Shown here piece by piece: positions 1-9,136 of a DNA stretch of 64,000 nucleotides. Below the pieces are notes generated by a model. It was given only the letters and a program-made list of their open reading frames with translations. It made no database searches and had not been told where the DNA came from. The position numbers were made by a program, and so were the translations under genes. The stretch's first letter is position 1; each line of letters begins with the position of its first letter. Source of the stretch: RYN-230 sp963720645 (GTDB taxonomy: Bacteria > Actinomycetota > Actinomycetes > Streptosporangiales > Streptosporangiaceae); NCBI GenBank assembly GCA_963720645.1, contig CAVRFX010000024.1, forward strand, positions 1-64,000, read 5' to 3'.

Positions 1-29
1 ACAGGCACGCCTATCCTGTGTTCATGTAC

Positions 30-50
30 GTGATAACGGACCGTTATCAC
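30..50. promoter_or_regulatory. Perfect palindrome, operator-like
   Basis: GTGATAACGG, one central A, then CCGTTATCAC: 10-bp arms with no mismatch. The size and near-zero spacer suit a binding site for a dimeric regulator better than a terminator. The regulated gene is not known and probably lies to the left of the window. A similar half-site (TGATAACGGA) occurs near 17423, upstream of bldG. Confidence 0.4.
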
Positions 51-286
51 GCCTAAACTAGCCGCCTTAGCTTAGCGCTTGGGATACAACGGCCAGGGCG
101 ATTGCTACGGCCGCGGGCTGGTCTGCCGTTTCGACAGTGACGATGCTGATGATCTGCTCGGCCGTGTGCGCGCTCACGATGCCGACGTTCTTGCTCGATG
201 CAGCCTGCTCTGCTGCCGGAGCAAACTCGGCGGGAACTACGTGCGCATATTCGCTGTCGTCGCGACGTTGGCCCAGGTCATCACGT

Positions 287-314
287 TGTAGTCGGTCGCA
301 TGTAGTCGGTCGCA
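287..314. repeat. 14-bp tandem duplication
   Basis: TGTAGTCGGTCGCA occurs twice head to tail without a spacer. It lies in non-coding DNA and has no evident function. Confidence 0.6.
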
Positions 315-452
315 GACTGTGACAACTCTCGCCACAGCTTCAAGGGCACGGAGGCGTGCCGTGCGCATGGCGCGGGTTTCCGAGACGAGCGCGGGTCTGC
401 CTCGGCATGAAGTCGCGGAAACTGCGGGCCAGTAGTGTCACTTCTGAAACTC

Positions 453-1073
453 TTAACGTGAAAACGCCGCCCCCTGTAAAGGGCAGGTCTTCTGGTAGGG
501 GATGCCCGGCGCGTTGTTGGTCCATTGAGCGGGCGTGATGTTCTCTCGTACTTCACCGCAGATGAGAGTCGCAAGGAATCCTTGATTCAGGTTCGAGGGC
601 CGCTGCGTGATCAGGGTTACTTTGCCGTCGTTCCCGCCGACGGCCACTGCTTGCCCGTTCGGGCTGAACGCGAGACTGGTGATGCCCGCACTAGTTTGCG
701 TGATGGTGGCGAGGCGTTGTTGGCTAGCGGGGTTCCAGGTATTGACGTCCCCGAGCGCGTCGCCGCTTGCGAGGGTTGCCCCGTCTGGGCTAAATGACAC
801 TGCACCGACGGGACTGCCGTCGGCCAATGTGGTGATGAGCTGTCGAGTGGCGACCTGCCAGAGGTCAATGTGGCCTGCCTGATCTCCTGCCGCCAAGGTG
901 CGCCCGTCAGGGCTGAACGCGGCGCTTTTCACTGTGCTGCCCTCATTCATCGCGGCAATGCGATGCCGGCCAGAGATTTCCCATAGGGTGATGAGGCCTT
1001 TCGCATCGCCGACGGCGAGGATCTTCCCGTCAGGGCTGAACGCGACGCTGTTCACTGTGCTGCCCTCATTCAT
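453..1073 (-). pseudogene. WD40-repeat tail split from the trypsin-STAND protein
   Basis: This frame encodes about four further WD40 repeats (AFSPDGK..LAVGD..G.I.LW pattern) that continue the beta-propeller of the gene ending at 1066. The two frames overlap by a few bases. Comparing the two adjacent repeats shows an extra C in the run near 1088 (GATGCCCGG against GATGCCGG in the sister repeat). Removing it joins the frames through the repeated R-H-R-I-A-A-M-N motif. The apparent Met start therefore lies inside a repeat and is not a real start. Either the parent gene has lost its last blades or the C is an assembly error. Confidence 0.7.
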
Positions 1074-4000
1074 GGCGGCAATGCGATGCCCGGCTGGAAA
1101 CGTCCCACAGGCCGATGCCGCCGTAGTAGTCGCCGACGGCGAGGATCTTCCCGTCAGGGCTGAACGCGACGCTGTCGGACCCGGCGCCCCCCTCAGCGAG
1201 GGTGGCCGGACTTGGCGGATAACGGATGGGGTGCCTTAGAGTGATGTTCCACAGGTCGACGCCGAGAAGGTACCCGATGGCGAGGGTTTTCCCGTCAGGA
1301 CTGAACGCCGTGCTGTATGTCTCCATTACCTCGCTTAGGGCTGTGATCTCCTGGTGGCTTGACGTGTCCCACAAGTCAACGGTGCCCCCTAGGTCCCCGG
1401 CGGCTATGGTGCGGCCATCGTGGCTGAAGGCGACGTTCGTTACGGGACTGCCGTTGCCTGCGCTCAGCGTAATGGCATGGCTGCTTGATGCGTTCCACAG
1501 GCCAACGTGACCGCCGTCATCCCCGGCGGCGATGGTCTGCCCGCGTGGGCTGAACGCAACGGCCTCGACTGGAGAGCCTTGCCCAAGAGTTGCTGTCTGG
1601 CTGCGGCTGGCAATGTTCCACAGGCCGATGGTGCCGTCCGAGACTCCTGCAGCGAGGGATTTCCCGTCGGGGCTGATAGCGACGCTATCCACCTCGTTGC
1701 CTTCGGCGAAGCTAGCCGTTTCCCTGCCGGTCGCGATGTTCCACAAGCGGACCAGGTCGCTGTATCCGCCGACAGCTAGCGTCGTGCCGTCCGGGCCGAA
1801 CGCCATACTCATGACCGCATAACCGGCTGCCAGGGTTGCGGTACGCCGACTGGTCACCGTGTCCCATAGCTGAATGTCACCGTCGAAGTTACCTGCGGCG
1901 AGGGTCCGGCTGTCCGGGGTGAACTCAATGCTGTCCACCGGGGCGCCGAGCTGGTAGCCCTCGCGAAGGCTCACGCTGTGCCCCGTAGCCAGGTTCAACA
2001 TGGTGATGATGCCGCTGTCGTAGCCCACGGCAAGGAATTCCTCGTTCGGGCTAAAGGCAAGACTGTGGACCGGGTCCTTTGCGCCCGCGAGCTGGCGGCT
2101 GCCAGTCTTGAGATCCCACAGGCCGACCTGGCCGCTGCTGTCACCCACCGCCATGAACTGCCCGTCCGGGCTGAAGGCGATGGCGCTGATGGCGCTTCCC
2201 ACATGATAAGAGGCAACGCGCCGACCCGTTGCGGTGCTCCAGAGGTTAACGCGGCCGTCAGCGTCGCCAGTGGCGAATGTCATCCCGCTAGGCTCGAATG
2301 CGATGGCGTTCACGGCGCCGGTGCCGACCGTCAGTAGGTAGTCAAGGGGCTGCTGTTCCGCCCGGATAACGGCGGTCCCGGCTTCCGATGTGGGAGCCCG
2401 TTCGTATGCTTCCAGGCTGAGCAGCATGGAGAGCGGCGCATTCGCGGACGACAGGCTCATCGACTCCGCTGCCATCTCCTCAGACTGGGCGAGGTGCGAC
2501 TGGCTGACCGCGGTTTGTTGAAGGGAATAGAAGATGCCGGCGGCGGCGAGTGACGCGACGACGAGGACCGCGACGGCGCCGCTGAGTAGACCGCGGCGGC
2601 GGGTGCGGCGCCGCTTACTGGCCTGGATGTAGTCTGCCGGTGGCCCGGCCAGCTCGTCCGGGTAGTCGTGGAGCCATCGCAGTGCTGGGTCGAGCAGAGA
2701 CCGTGGTAGCAGGAACTCGGGATTTTTGTTGCTGTCGAGCCAGCGCTCCAGGTTCGGGGCGAGGTCTTGGGCGCGCCATTGCACAAACTGGCTGCGCTCC
2801 TTCAGCCAGTTTCGCAGGCGGGGCCAGGCGCGGAGGAGTGCCTCGTGGGAGACCTCGACGGTGGGCTGGCCACCGGCGGGGGCCTTATCCGCGGTGAGCA
2901 GCCGGGCGTCGATGAGCCGCTGAATGAGCCGCTGGTCGTCTTCGTCCCACTGCGCGAGCCGGGCTGGCCGGCTGAGGTCCCGCGTGCCGACCACTGGGCT
3001 GGCGGCGCTGGTCTCGGCGGGCTGCGCGGCGATGAGGCCGAGCAGGATGCGTTGAAGCCGCAGCTGGTCGGCCGGGCCGAGGTCTTGCCACAGCTGCTCG
3101 GCTCGGCGGATCAGCGCCCCCTGCGCGCCCGGCAGGTGCGTCCCGTCCGGAAGGTCGACGCCCAGGCCCCGGTAGGTCTCCTCGGTGAGGACGCCGCCCG
3201 CGGCGTCGCGTTCCCACAGTTCTGTCAGCGCGAACTGCAGCAGCGGCAGGTCGCCGGGGCGGCCGCGCACGTCCGCGATGAGCCGTTGCGTCAGGCCGGG
3301 CTGAAACGAGCGCAGCAGCTTTTCGGCGGGCGCGGCGATGGCCTGGCCCAGGTCTTGTTCGCTCATCGGCGCCAGCGCGACCTGTCCGGCCGCGAGCCGC
3401 TCTCCCAGATCGGCCAGCGCCAGGTGGTAGAAGTCGGCGCGCAGCCCGATCACCACCTTCACCGTGTCGGTGGCCAGGCACTGCAACAGCGCGACGAACC
3501 GTTTCCGCTCGGCGTCCTCGCAATCGGTGTAGAGCCGCTCGAACTGGTCGACCACCACGATCAGTTCGGCGGGAGGAACGGCGCCGCGAATCGCCGCTGC
3601 CAGCTCCTGGGGAGGGGCCGCGGCCAGCTCCTGGGGAAGGAGTATCCCGTGCTGGGCCAGGCTATGGAGCAGTTCGGCGTGCGGCTGGCCGCTGACCCGC
3701 TGGTAGCAGCGGATTCGCTGCGCTAGGCCCACCACCGGCCGGTCCCGCAGGCCCTTGGCCAGCCCGGCTTGCAGCAGCGAGGACTTGCCACCGCCGGAGA
3801 CCGCGACCACCGGCACGAAGTCGCGGGCGGCGAGGCTGGTCAGCAGCTGGCTGGTCGCGTGCTCCCGGCCGTAGTAGTAGTCGACGTGCTCCTCGGTGAA
3901 CGGTTCCAGGCCGCGGTAGGGGCAGCCGGCGGGAAGCCGCAGCTCCGGACAAAGGTCCCGGATAACCTCCACCGGCACGCCGATGGCGGTATTGCCCAGC

Positions 4001-4521
4001 CGTTGGCCGGGATCTCCGCGGGCGATGCTCTTGACCATGCCGACAACCACGCCCAGCTCCGGGTCCCAGATCGGCGCGCCGCTGAAACCCAGCGTCGCCT
4101 CCTCGCTGCGCAGGGCCAGCTGGTCATAGCCGGCGGCGGCGGTGACACCGTAGAAAGCGAGTTCCCCCGGCAGCCCGGCCTCAGGTCGCATCTGCGGGTA
4201 GCCGAAGGTGCGCAGGCCCGGCTGCGGGGTCCTCGGCGACCGGCCGAGCGGAAGCACCAGCACCTCGGGTGGAACCGGGGCGGTGAGCCGCAACACGGCC
4301 ACGTCAGGCGGATCCTGGAGCAGATCGACGGTAGCCGACAGCGGCCGGCGGGCGACGTGCGGCTCGATGCTGACGGTGGCGCCGGGTGCGCAGCCGGCAA
4401 GCACATGGGCGCAGGTCACGATCAGGCCACTGGCCGACACAAGGAAGCCCGCGCCGGCCTCTTCGGGGCCGACCACCCGCACCACCCCGGCGGCGGGCAG
4501 CTCCGCGGCAAGCTCGTTCAT
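1066..4521 (-). CDS. Trypsin-like protease / STAND NTPase / WD40 repeat protein
   Basis: Domains in order: an N-terminal trypsin-like serine protease (residues about 1-190) with His in VTCAHVL, Asp in PPDVAVLRL and Ser in GFSGAPIW; a STAND-type P-loop NTPase (about 205-620) with Walker A VSGGGKSSLL and Walker B LIVVVDQFER; one membrane helix (about 655-675); then a long run of WD40 repeats. The propeller would sense a signal, the NTPase would act as an oligomerising switch, and the protease would be the effector. Proteins of this make-up are known from bacterial conflict systems. The gene lies 9 bp downstream of a Trypco1 gene, so the two are almost certainly co-transcribed. The C-terminal repeats are cut off by a one-base frame change near 1088. 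The domain calls are firm; the role in immunity is inferred. Confidence 0.88.
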   Translation of the reverse strand: MNELAAELPAAGVVRVVGPEEAGAGFLVSASGLIVTCAHVLAGCAPGATVSIEPHVARRPLSATVDLLQDPPDVAVLRLTAPVPPEVLVLPLGRSPRTPQPGLRTFGYPQMRPEAGLPGELAFYGVTAAAGYDQLALRSEEATLGFSGAPIWDPELGVVVGMVKSIARGDPGQRLGNTAIGVPVEVIRDLCPELRLPAGCPYRGLEPFTEEHVDYYYGREHATSQLLTSLAARDFVPVVAVSGGGKSSLLQAGLAKGLRDRPVVGLAQRIRCYQRVSGQPHAELLHSLAQHGILLPQELAAAPPQELAAAIRGAVPPAELIVVVDQFERLYTDCEDAERKRFVALLQCLATDTVKVVIGLRADFYHLALADLGERLAAGQVALAPMSEQDLGQAIAAPAEKLLRSFQPGLTQRLIADVRGRPGDLPLLQFALTELWERDAAGGVLTEETYRGLGVDLPDGTHLPGAQGALIRRAEQLWQDLGPADQLRLQRILLGLIAAQPAETSAASPVVGTRDLSRPARLAQWDEDDQRLIQRLIDARLLTADKAPAGGQPTVEVSHEALLRAWPRLRNWLKERSQFVQWRAQDLAPNLERWLDSNKNPEFLLPRSLLDPALRWLHDYPDELAGPPADYIQASKRRRTRRRGLLSGAVAVLVVASLAAAGIFYSLQQTAVSQSHLAQSEEMAAESMSLSSANAPLSMLLSLEAYERAPTSEAGTAVIRAEQQPLDYLLTVGTGAVNAIAFEPSGMTFATGDADGRVNLWSTATGRRVASYHVGSAISAIAFSPDGQFMAVGDSSGQVGLWDLKTGSRQLAGAKDPVHSLAFSPNEEFLAVGYDSGIITMLNLATGHSVSLREGYQLGAPVDSIEFTPDSRTLAAGNFDGDIQLWDTVTSRRTATLAAGYAVMSMAFGPDGTTLAVGGYSDLVRLWNIATGRETASFAEGNEVDSVAISPDGKSLAAGVSDGTIGLWNIASRSQTATLGQGSPVEAVAFSPRGQTIAAGDDGGHVGLWNASSSHAITLSAGNGSPVTNVAFSHDGRTIAAGDLGGTVDLWDTSSHQEITALSEVMETYSTAFSPDGKTLAIGYLLGVDLWNITLRHPIRYPPSPATLAEGGAGSDSVAFSPDGKILAVGDYYGGIGLWDVSSRASHCRHE

Positions 4522-4530
4522 GTCGCTCCG

Positions 4531-4920
4531 TTACAGCCCGACGCTAGCTAGTTCTTCGGCCGGGCGCCTCCAGACCATCTTTACCTGGTAATTAGACTCT
4601 CCGGCTACCTTCCCGACCGCCAGGTTGCCCACCTCGCCGGTGGCCTTCAGGCCAAACGTGATCTCCATCTCGGCGGGCGGCTCCTCCAGGGCCTCAGCAG
4701 CTGCGAGAAAGGCCCGGACATTCAGGCTCACCGCCCGCCGCACGGCCTGCTCGAACCCGCTTTGGGCCACCGCGACCGCCTCACCAGCCTGATTCCGCGC
4801 CCACTGGCGCAGCCCAGCATTCTGCTCGCTGGCCACGGGCAAGTCCTCGGCTGCGTCCACCTCTACCAAGACGTCCGCGGCCTCTCCCTCCTCCGAGGCA
4901 AACCGCAGGTAGTTCGTCAT
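4531..4920 (-). CDS. Trypsin-co-occurring domain protein (Trypco1 / CU044_2847 family)
   Basis: A protein of about 129 residues starting MTNYLRF. It has the pattern of the Trypco1 family: an N-terminal beta segment with FASEEGEAADVLVEVD, a central helix rich in Ala and Glu, and a C-terminal ITFGLKATGEVGN..VGK..GESNYQVKMVW strand pair. Such proteins are encoded next to trypsin-like proteases, many fused to STAND modules, and are thought to be partners or regulators of the protease. That is the arrangement here, with the protease gene starting 9 bp after this stop. The start at 4920 is preferred over 4947 because an AGAGAAG stretch lies just upstream of it. Confidence 0.82.
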   Translation of the reverse strand: MTNYLRFASEEGEAADVLVEVDAAEDLPVASEQNAGLRQWARNQAGEAVAVAQSGFEQAVRRAVSLNVRAFLAAAEALEEPPAEMEITFGLKATGEVGNLAVGKVAGESNYQVKMVWRRPAEELASVGL

Positions 4921-4971
4921 CCTGTCTTCTCTCAGCTGCGTTCTCATCGAACCGGAAGCGGTAATGGCCTA

Positions 4972-5064
4972 TTATCCGGTACATCAGCCGCGCATGACAG
5001 TGGCCGGCCGGGCGGTCTGCATTCATGGTCACCGCGCGACTCGCGCACGTTATCCGGTACATCA
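4972..5064. repeat. Pair of 15-bp direct repeats before the integrase
   Basis: TTATCCGGTACATCA occurs at 4972-4986 and again at 5050-5064, 78 bp apart. It lies between the divergent Trypco1 and integrase genes. It could be an arm-type integrase site, an attachment site or a paired operator. Confidence 0.5.
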
Positions 5065-5150
5065 CCCCCGGCATCGAGGATGCAGCATGGCACGGCGGCG
5101 GACGACCAAGATCATTTCCGGCGAAAAGGACAGCGGCCAGTGCCGTAGCG

Positions 5151-6128
5151 ATGACCGGGCGTAAGCAGCATGCCCCCATCCGGGACGTGACCGCGATCCG
5201 CGGCGGCGCCGTCACTCTGGCCGAGGCGGCTGATGCGTTCTTGTCCTCGCCGCGGGCGGCCAGCCCCAACACCCGCCGCGCCTACGCCGGCGTGATCGAC
5301 CGCCTGGCCGCCGAGCTCGGCCCGCACCGGCAGCTCGCCGCGGTGCCTGGTGATGAGATCGCCGCCGCGCTGCGCCGCCTGTGGGGCAACCGCGCCCCGG
5401 CGACCTGGAACCGCAACCGGGCTGCCGTCGTGTCCTGGCTGAACTGGTGCGCCAGCCGGAAACGCTGGCCGGCCCCGCAGCTGCCCGGCGACGCCGAGCG
5501 GCGCAAGGAGCACAGCCGACCGCACCAGGGCGCTGCCCCGGGCCGCGTCGAGCGGCTGCTGTCCCGCCGCGACATCCCGCTGCGGGAGAAGACGCTGTGG
5601 CGGATGCTGTACGAGACCGCCGCCCGGGCCAGCGAGATCCTCGCCCTCAACGTCGAGGACCTCGACCTCGAGCAGCGCCGCGCACCCGTCCGCTCCAAGG
5701 GCGGCGACACCGAGTTCGTCTACTGGGACACCGGGACCGCGCACCTGCTGCCCCGGCTGCTGCGCCTGCCCGACGGCACCTCGCGCACCAGCGGGCCGCT
5801 GTTCCTGGCCAGCCGCAGGCCCGTGCCCGCGCGCCGCCCCGCGCCCCGCGACATCTGCCCGCACACCGGCCGGGCCCGCCTGGGCTATGACCGGGCACGG
5901 GTCCTGTTCAAGAAGTACACCGCCACCGCCACCGGCGATGGCCTGGAACTGCACCAGCTCCGCCACTCCGCGGCGACCCACCTCGGCGACCAGAAGGTCC
6001 CGCTCCAGCTGATCATGGCCAAGACCCGGCACAAGTCCCCGCGCACCGCCATGCGCTACGTCAAACCCGGCGACGCGGCCGTCGCCGAGGTCACCAGCCT
6101 GCTCGGCCCGCCCAGGCGCAGCCACTGA
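5151..6128 (+). CDS. Tyrosine-type site-specific integrase
   Basis: The N-terminal SAM-like DNA-binding domain (TLAEAADAFLSS..SPNTRRAY) is followed by a catalytic domain. Visible catalytic residues are Arg in ETAARASEIL, Lys in RSKGGD, His and Arg in LHQLRHSA, a His in TRHKSP where the usual motif is GH, and the Tyr nucleophile in MRYVKP. Length, about 325 residues from the start at 5151, is normal for a phage or island integrase. The frame stays open upstream to 5025, but the extra residues look non-coding. A pair of direct repeats lies 90-180 bp upstream. What it mobilises is unclear, as no matching pair of att sites was found. Confidence 0.88.
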   Translation: MTGRKQHAPIRDVTAIRGGAVTLAEAADAFLSSPRAASPNTRRAYAGVIDRLAAELGPHRQLAAVPGDEIAAALRRLWGNRAPATWNRNRAAVVSWLNWCASRKRWPAPQLPGDAERRKEHSRPHQGAAPGRVERLLSRRDIPLREKTLWRMLYETAARASEILALNVEDLDLEQRRAPVRSKGGDTEFVYWDTGTAHLLPRLLRLPDGTSRTSGPLFLASRRPVPARRPAPRDICPHTGRARLGYDRARVLFKKYTATATGDGLELHQLRHSAATHLGDQKVPLQLIMAKTRHKSPRTAMRYVKPGDAAVAEVTSLLGPPRRSH

Positions 6129-6139
6129 GCCCGGCCGCG

Positions 6140-6770
6140 CTACTTTGCGGCTCGCCGTAGCTGTAGGAGCTCCGGTCGGGTCGCTCCGTGGCCCCTTTCG
6201 CTCGTATTCCGGTCCCACCCCTCCGATGGCCCCCGGGTTCGTGGCACCAAGGGCCAGAACGCGAAGGATGGCCTCGCGAATAGCCCGGCTGCGGTCGGCA
6301 CTGCCGCGGACATCGAGGCTGGCGGCACGGTGGGGACGGGCAATGGCGTCCCATCGGTTGTCCGCGTAGGTGCCGAGGTCGAGGTCTTGCGTCGCTGTGC
6401 AGAGCGGTTCGTCGCACCGGTGCCGGACGACGAGCCCGGCAGGGATGGGGCCATGCTCCAGAGTCCACGCGTAGCGGTGTGCGGTCGTCGTGACAACGGT
6501 GTCACCGCATCCAGCGTGAAAACGGCCGTAGCCACCACTGCGGTCCGCTCCGCCGTCAATGGCGCCCAGCCACCAGCGGTGGCCTTGGTCGTCGACCGGC
6601 GCACATTTCGCGAGGAAACGCCCGACGGTAGCCGGATCCACCGGCAATTCGGCTTCGCCGACGCCCAGCCGGGTGCTCAATGGCCGGCCATACGACGGCA
6701 GTGATCCAAAGAGCATCAGTTCGTCGGCCACGGCGTCCATTGTCGATGCGTGGTCTGACGGAACGCCCAT
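6140..6770 (-). CDS. HNH-endonuclease-like protein, C-terminal end uncertain
   Basis: The frame starting MGVPSDHAS encodes a segment typical of phage and actinobacterial HNH-like proteins: W.LGAIDGGADRSGGYGRF, then TTTAHRYAWTLEHG, then LVVRHRCDEPLCT, then a tail with ADNRWDAIARP and GSADRSRAIREAI. Cys and His in RHRCDEPLC suggest a metal-binding or HNH core. The frame has no stop until 5112, running fully antisense to the integrase, which cannot be the natural end. The true stop is probably near 6140 in another frame after a one-base change. The product would be about 200 residues. The nuclease function is inferred from the motif only. Confidence 0.6.
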
Positions 6771-7649
6771 CGCGGGGCCAGTACCGGAGTACGCCCGAAA
6801 CCGGCAATAGGCGGGCGTAGGGGGTCCCGGTAGTACTGGCGGAAAAACCAACGGATATACCTCTGACCTGCGGAGGCTCGGCGGGTTTTTGGCCCCGGCG
6901 CCGGGTGCGGCCGTCCGGATAGCCCCGTTCAGTGAGACGTTCACCGGACAGGTCATATGAGACGGCGCCTTCGCAGGTCGCTGTGGCCGCGCGGCTGACT
7001 GTCCGGGTGTCCGGTTGGGGATCCCCATACGGACACCAGCCATGCGGCGATCGTGACCCTGATCGGCGCGGTAGACAGCTTTACCCTGTCGAACATTGCC
7101 GCCGGTGATGCGACCAAGGACATCATCACCGGCTATGACTGCCCGCCGAGATGACCGCTACGGGCGAGATCGTGGACGGCCGTCCGCGCATTGAGGCGGT
7201 AATGGCCGTCGAAGCCGACCGAGCCATCAGCGGGCACCTGTGCAAAGGTGAAGATCGGTACATGGTTCGCTCGCGTGTACCTGCTCGCTGACGCCTGGCG
7301 CGATGCCGCAGGCTGAGCTTGCCACATGGCCGGGGTGCCTCCGCCCGGGCGGCTACCGGGAGGGCAAACCGATCCCCGTCCCGACGTAATAGGCGATCTC
7401 TCGCGTTGCCGCCGCTGGCGGGGCTCTCACGCCGTCATCAATGATCACCGGCCACCGGCACGGCTCGTTGTAGTCGGCCGGGTCGTCGAGCGACCACCAG
7501 CCGTCCCGCTGGGAGACAGGTACCGCACGGCGACCCTGGTACTGCCGGCGCCGGGCTCGCCAGCTCTCCTGGTCCTGCCGATACCGAGCGACTCGCTCAC
7601 GGGTGCAGTTCCGCCGCGCCGGTCGACTCGGCGACGTCAGGGCGAGGGC
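6771..7649. other. Region without a supported gene
   Basis: Several short open frames exist, none with a credible start or domain. A plus-strand stretch at about 7040-7154 (frame HAAIVTLIGAVDSF, stop TGA) looks protein-like and may be the end of a lost gene. Confidence 0.4.
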
Positions 7650-7831
7650 GCCGTGCCGCCATTCGCCCGGGCTGTGGTCGGCCCAAGCTCTCGGCCAATC
7701 AGCAGGCCGAACTGCGGCGCATGCACGCCTCCGGCGCCTACTCCATCGCCGATCTGGCCGAACTGTTCACTGTGTCCCGGCCCACCGTGTACCGGACCCT
7801 CCAGCGCAGCCCCGCCAGCCCGGCACGATGA
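7650..7831 (+). pseudogene. C-terminal HTH remnant of a serine recombinase
   Basis: The frame ending at the TGA near 7831 reads GRPKLS, then QQAELRRMHASG, then YSIADLAELFTVSRPTVYRTL. This is the linker and helix-turn-helix that close resolvase/invertase-type serine recombinases. The catalytic N-terminal domain is absent, and the upstream sequence in this frame has no start. It is a degraded fragment, separate from the nearly complete recombinase at 16 kb. Confidence 0.65.
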
Positions 7832-8122
7832 CGTGCTTGCCGAGTGATAATCCCGGGCAGATCTCGCTCTCATATCCGTTGGGTTTTCGGCGCCTGGACC
7901 CGGTACCCCGTCATGCAGGGACGCCCCCGTTCTTCACCACGAACCCGATCACTGGGAGGTAGTGGGCGTCGTAGAAGCTCATCCAGTCGGCACGCACCTG
8001 CAGAAGGCTGGCATACGCCAGTCCGGGCTCGCCGGGGCCTTCAAGCGCGCTGCTATTGCTGGGGCGGCCCACTGCCCGGGTCATTGACTCGCGCGCTGGA
8101 AGACTTCTCACCAGCCAGGCCA

Positions 8123-8175
8123 CCCTACGATCCGTGGTCCTCGACGTCGTTGCGTGAGGACCACGGATCGTAGGG
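8123..8175 (-). terminator. 20-bp perfect stem-loop downstream of the secreted-protein gene
   Basis: Left arm CCCTACGATCCGTGGTCCTC (8123-8142), 13-nt loop, and an exact complementary right arm (8156-8175). It begins 8 bp after the stop codon of the minus-strand gene ending at 8183. There is no U tract, which is common for actinobacterial terminators. Confidence 0.75.
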
Positions 8176-8182
8176 TAGAAGC

Positions 8183-8701
8183 TCAGCCGATGTTGTTACA
8201 GGCCCTCACCCACGTTTTAATGTACCCGGGCTGCTGCGAGAACAAGGTCGCACATACCTTGCCGTCTTTCGGCGCTGTAAACCAGCTAGAGCCCCACGAC
8301 CAGGACTGCGCCGCGACGGGGAAGTGCCCGTACTTCTCCGGACCCTGCAGGTGTCCACCTGGGACGAGATTGCCCTTCGCGTCGGAGAAGTCAAAGTCGA
8401 TCCAGAGGTTGGAGATCTGGCCGAAATACGTGAAACCGGCGTCCACATAGTTGATCCGATTCCCCGATCCACCGACGCTCCTCGTGTTGATGCTGAAGGT
8501 GCCCCGAGGGATACAGATTCCCTTGACTCCGTAGCAGCCGCCGAAACCGATGGTGCTGTGCGCGTCCGCGGGCCGTGACATTGACGTGGCTGCCGCTGGC
8601 TGGGTGGTGCTGGCCGATGCCACGCCGGTCAGGCCCACCGCTCCGGCCGCGACGACGGCTGCAATGCCCGCAGCCCGCCCGAGCTTGTTCTTGATGTTCA
8701 T
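8183..8701 (-). CDS. Secreted protein of unknown function
   Basis: A 172-residue protein with a clear Sec signal peptide: basic MNIKNKLGR, a hydrophobic stretch AAVVAAGAVGLTGV, and cleavage after ASA near residue 31. The mature part has four Cys residues (GGCYGVKGICI near the N-terminus, KVCATLF and RACNNIG near the end) that could form two disulphides. It is rich in aromatic residues and looks like a small beta-rich extracellular domain. I do not recognise the family. A strong stem-loop follows the stop, so the gene is probably monocistronic. Confidence 0.75.
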   Translation of the reverse strand: MNIKNKLGRAAGIAAVVAAGAVGLTGVASASTTQPAAATSMSRPADAHSTIGFGGCYGVKGICIPRGTFSINTRSVGGSGNRINYVDAGFTYFGQISNLWIDFDFSDAKGNLVPGGHLQGPEKYGHFPVAAQSWSWGSSWFTAPKDGKVCATLFSQQPGYIKTWVRACNNIG

Positions 8702-9136
8702 GTCGCTCCATTCGGTTTCATACCATTTGGTCTAAGACGTGGCTTTCTGTGCCCACGGTCCGCACGCCGCAACGGGAACCTGGCGCCGACGATCAGCGAG
8801 CCGCCGCGTAAGGCGGATATCGCGTGTCGCGACGCCCGCAGAGCTGTCACCGTCGGTAACGAAGCGCCCGTCTGGCGAGACAGGCCCCGGGACTCCGCCT
8901 GGCCCTCGCCGACGCCTCGCAGCGCTACAACGACGCCATCGGCGACTTCTGGCCTGACCAGCACGATCACGCTCGTTTGGGGCTGATGACGGTTCTTACC
9001 AGGACCCCAACTTCTTACCCCGCCGCATGAGCCGGTCGAAGTCGCTCTCTTGAGCCATCGCTATTGCCCTCCCTGGCATCGCTCTATGTCGTTGACACTG
9101 CACCTACGCGCCAAGAGAGCGGTTCGGTTCGCTCGG
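8702..9136. other. Region without a supported gene
   Basis: The open frames here have no start signals. A plus-strand stretch around 8890-9025 reads ALADASQRYNDAIGDFW and DPNFLPRR in different frames. It may be debris of a phage or recombinase gene, but this is too weak to call. Confidence 0.35.

Larger units (their letters stand above)
1..452. other. Leading stretch without a convincing gene
   Basis: No open frame here has a ribosome binding site, a recognisable domain or a sensible start. The stretch holds a 21-bp palindrome near its left end and a 14-bp tandem repeat near 300. It lies downstream of the minus-strand WD40 tail and may hold that gene's transcription end. Confidence 0.5.

Noticed and set aside
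2767..3726. 319-codon plus-strand open frame
   Set aside because: Antisense shadow of the STAND NTPase region; low-complexity composition and no start signal.
5112..6139. Long minus-strand open frame extending the HNH-like gene across the integrase
   Set aside because: It is fully antisense to a well-supported integrase and its sequence is a GC-codon shadow, so only the part right of about 6140 was kept.
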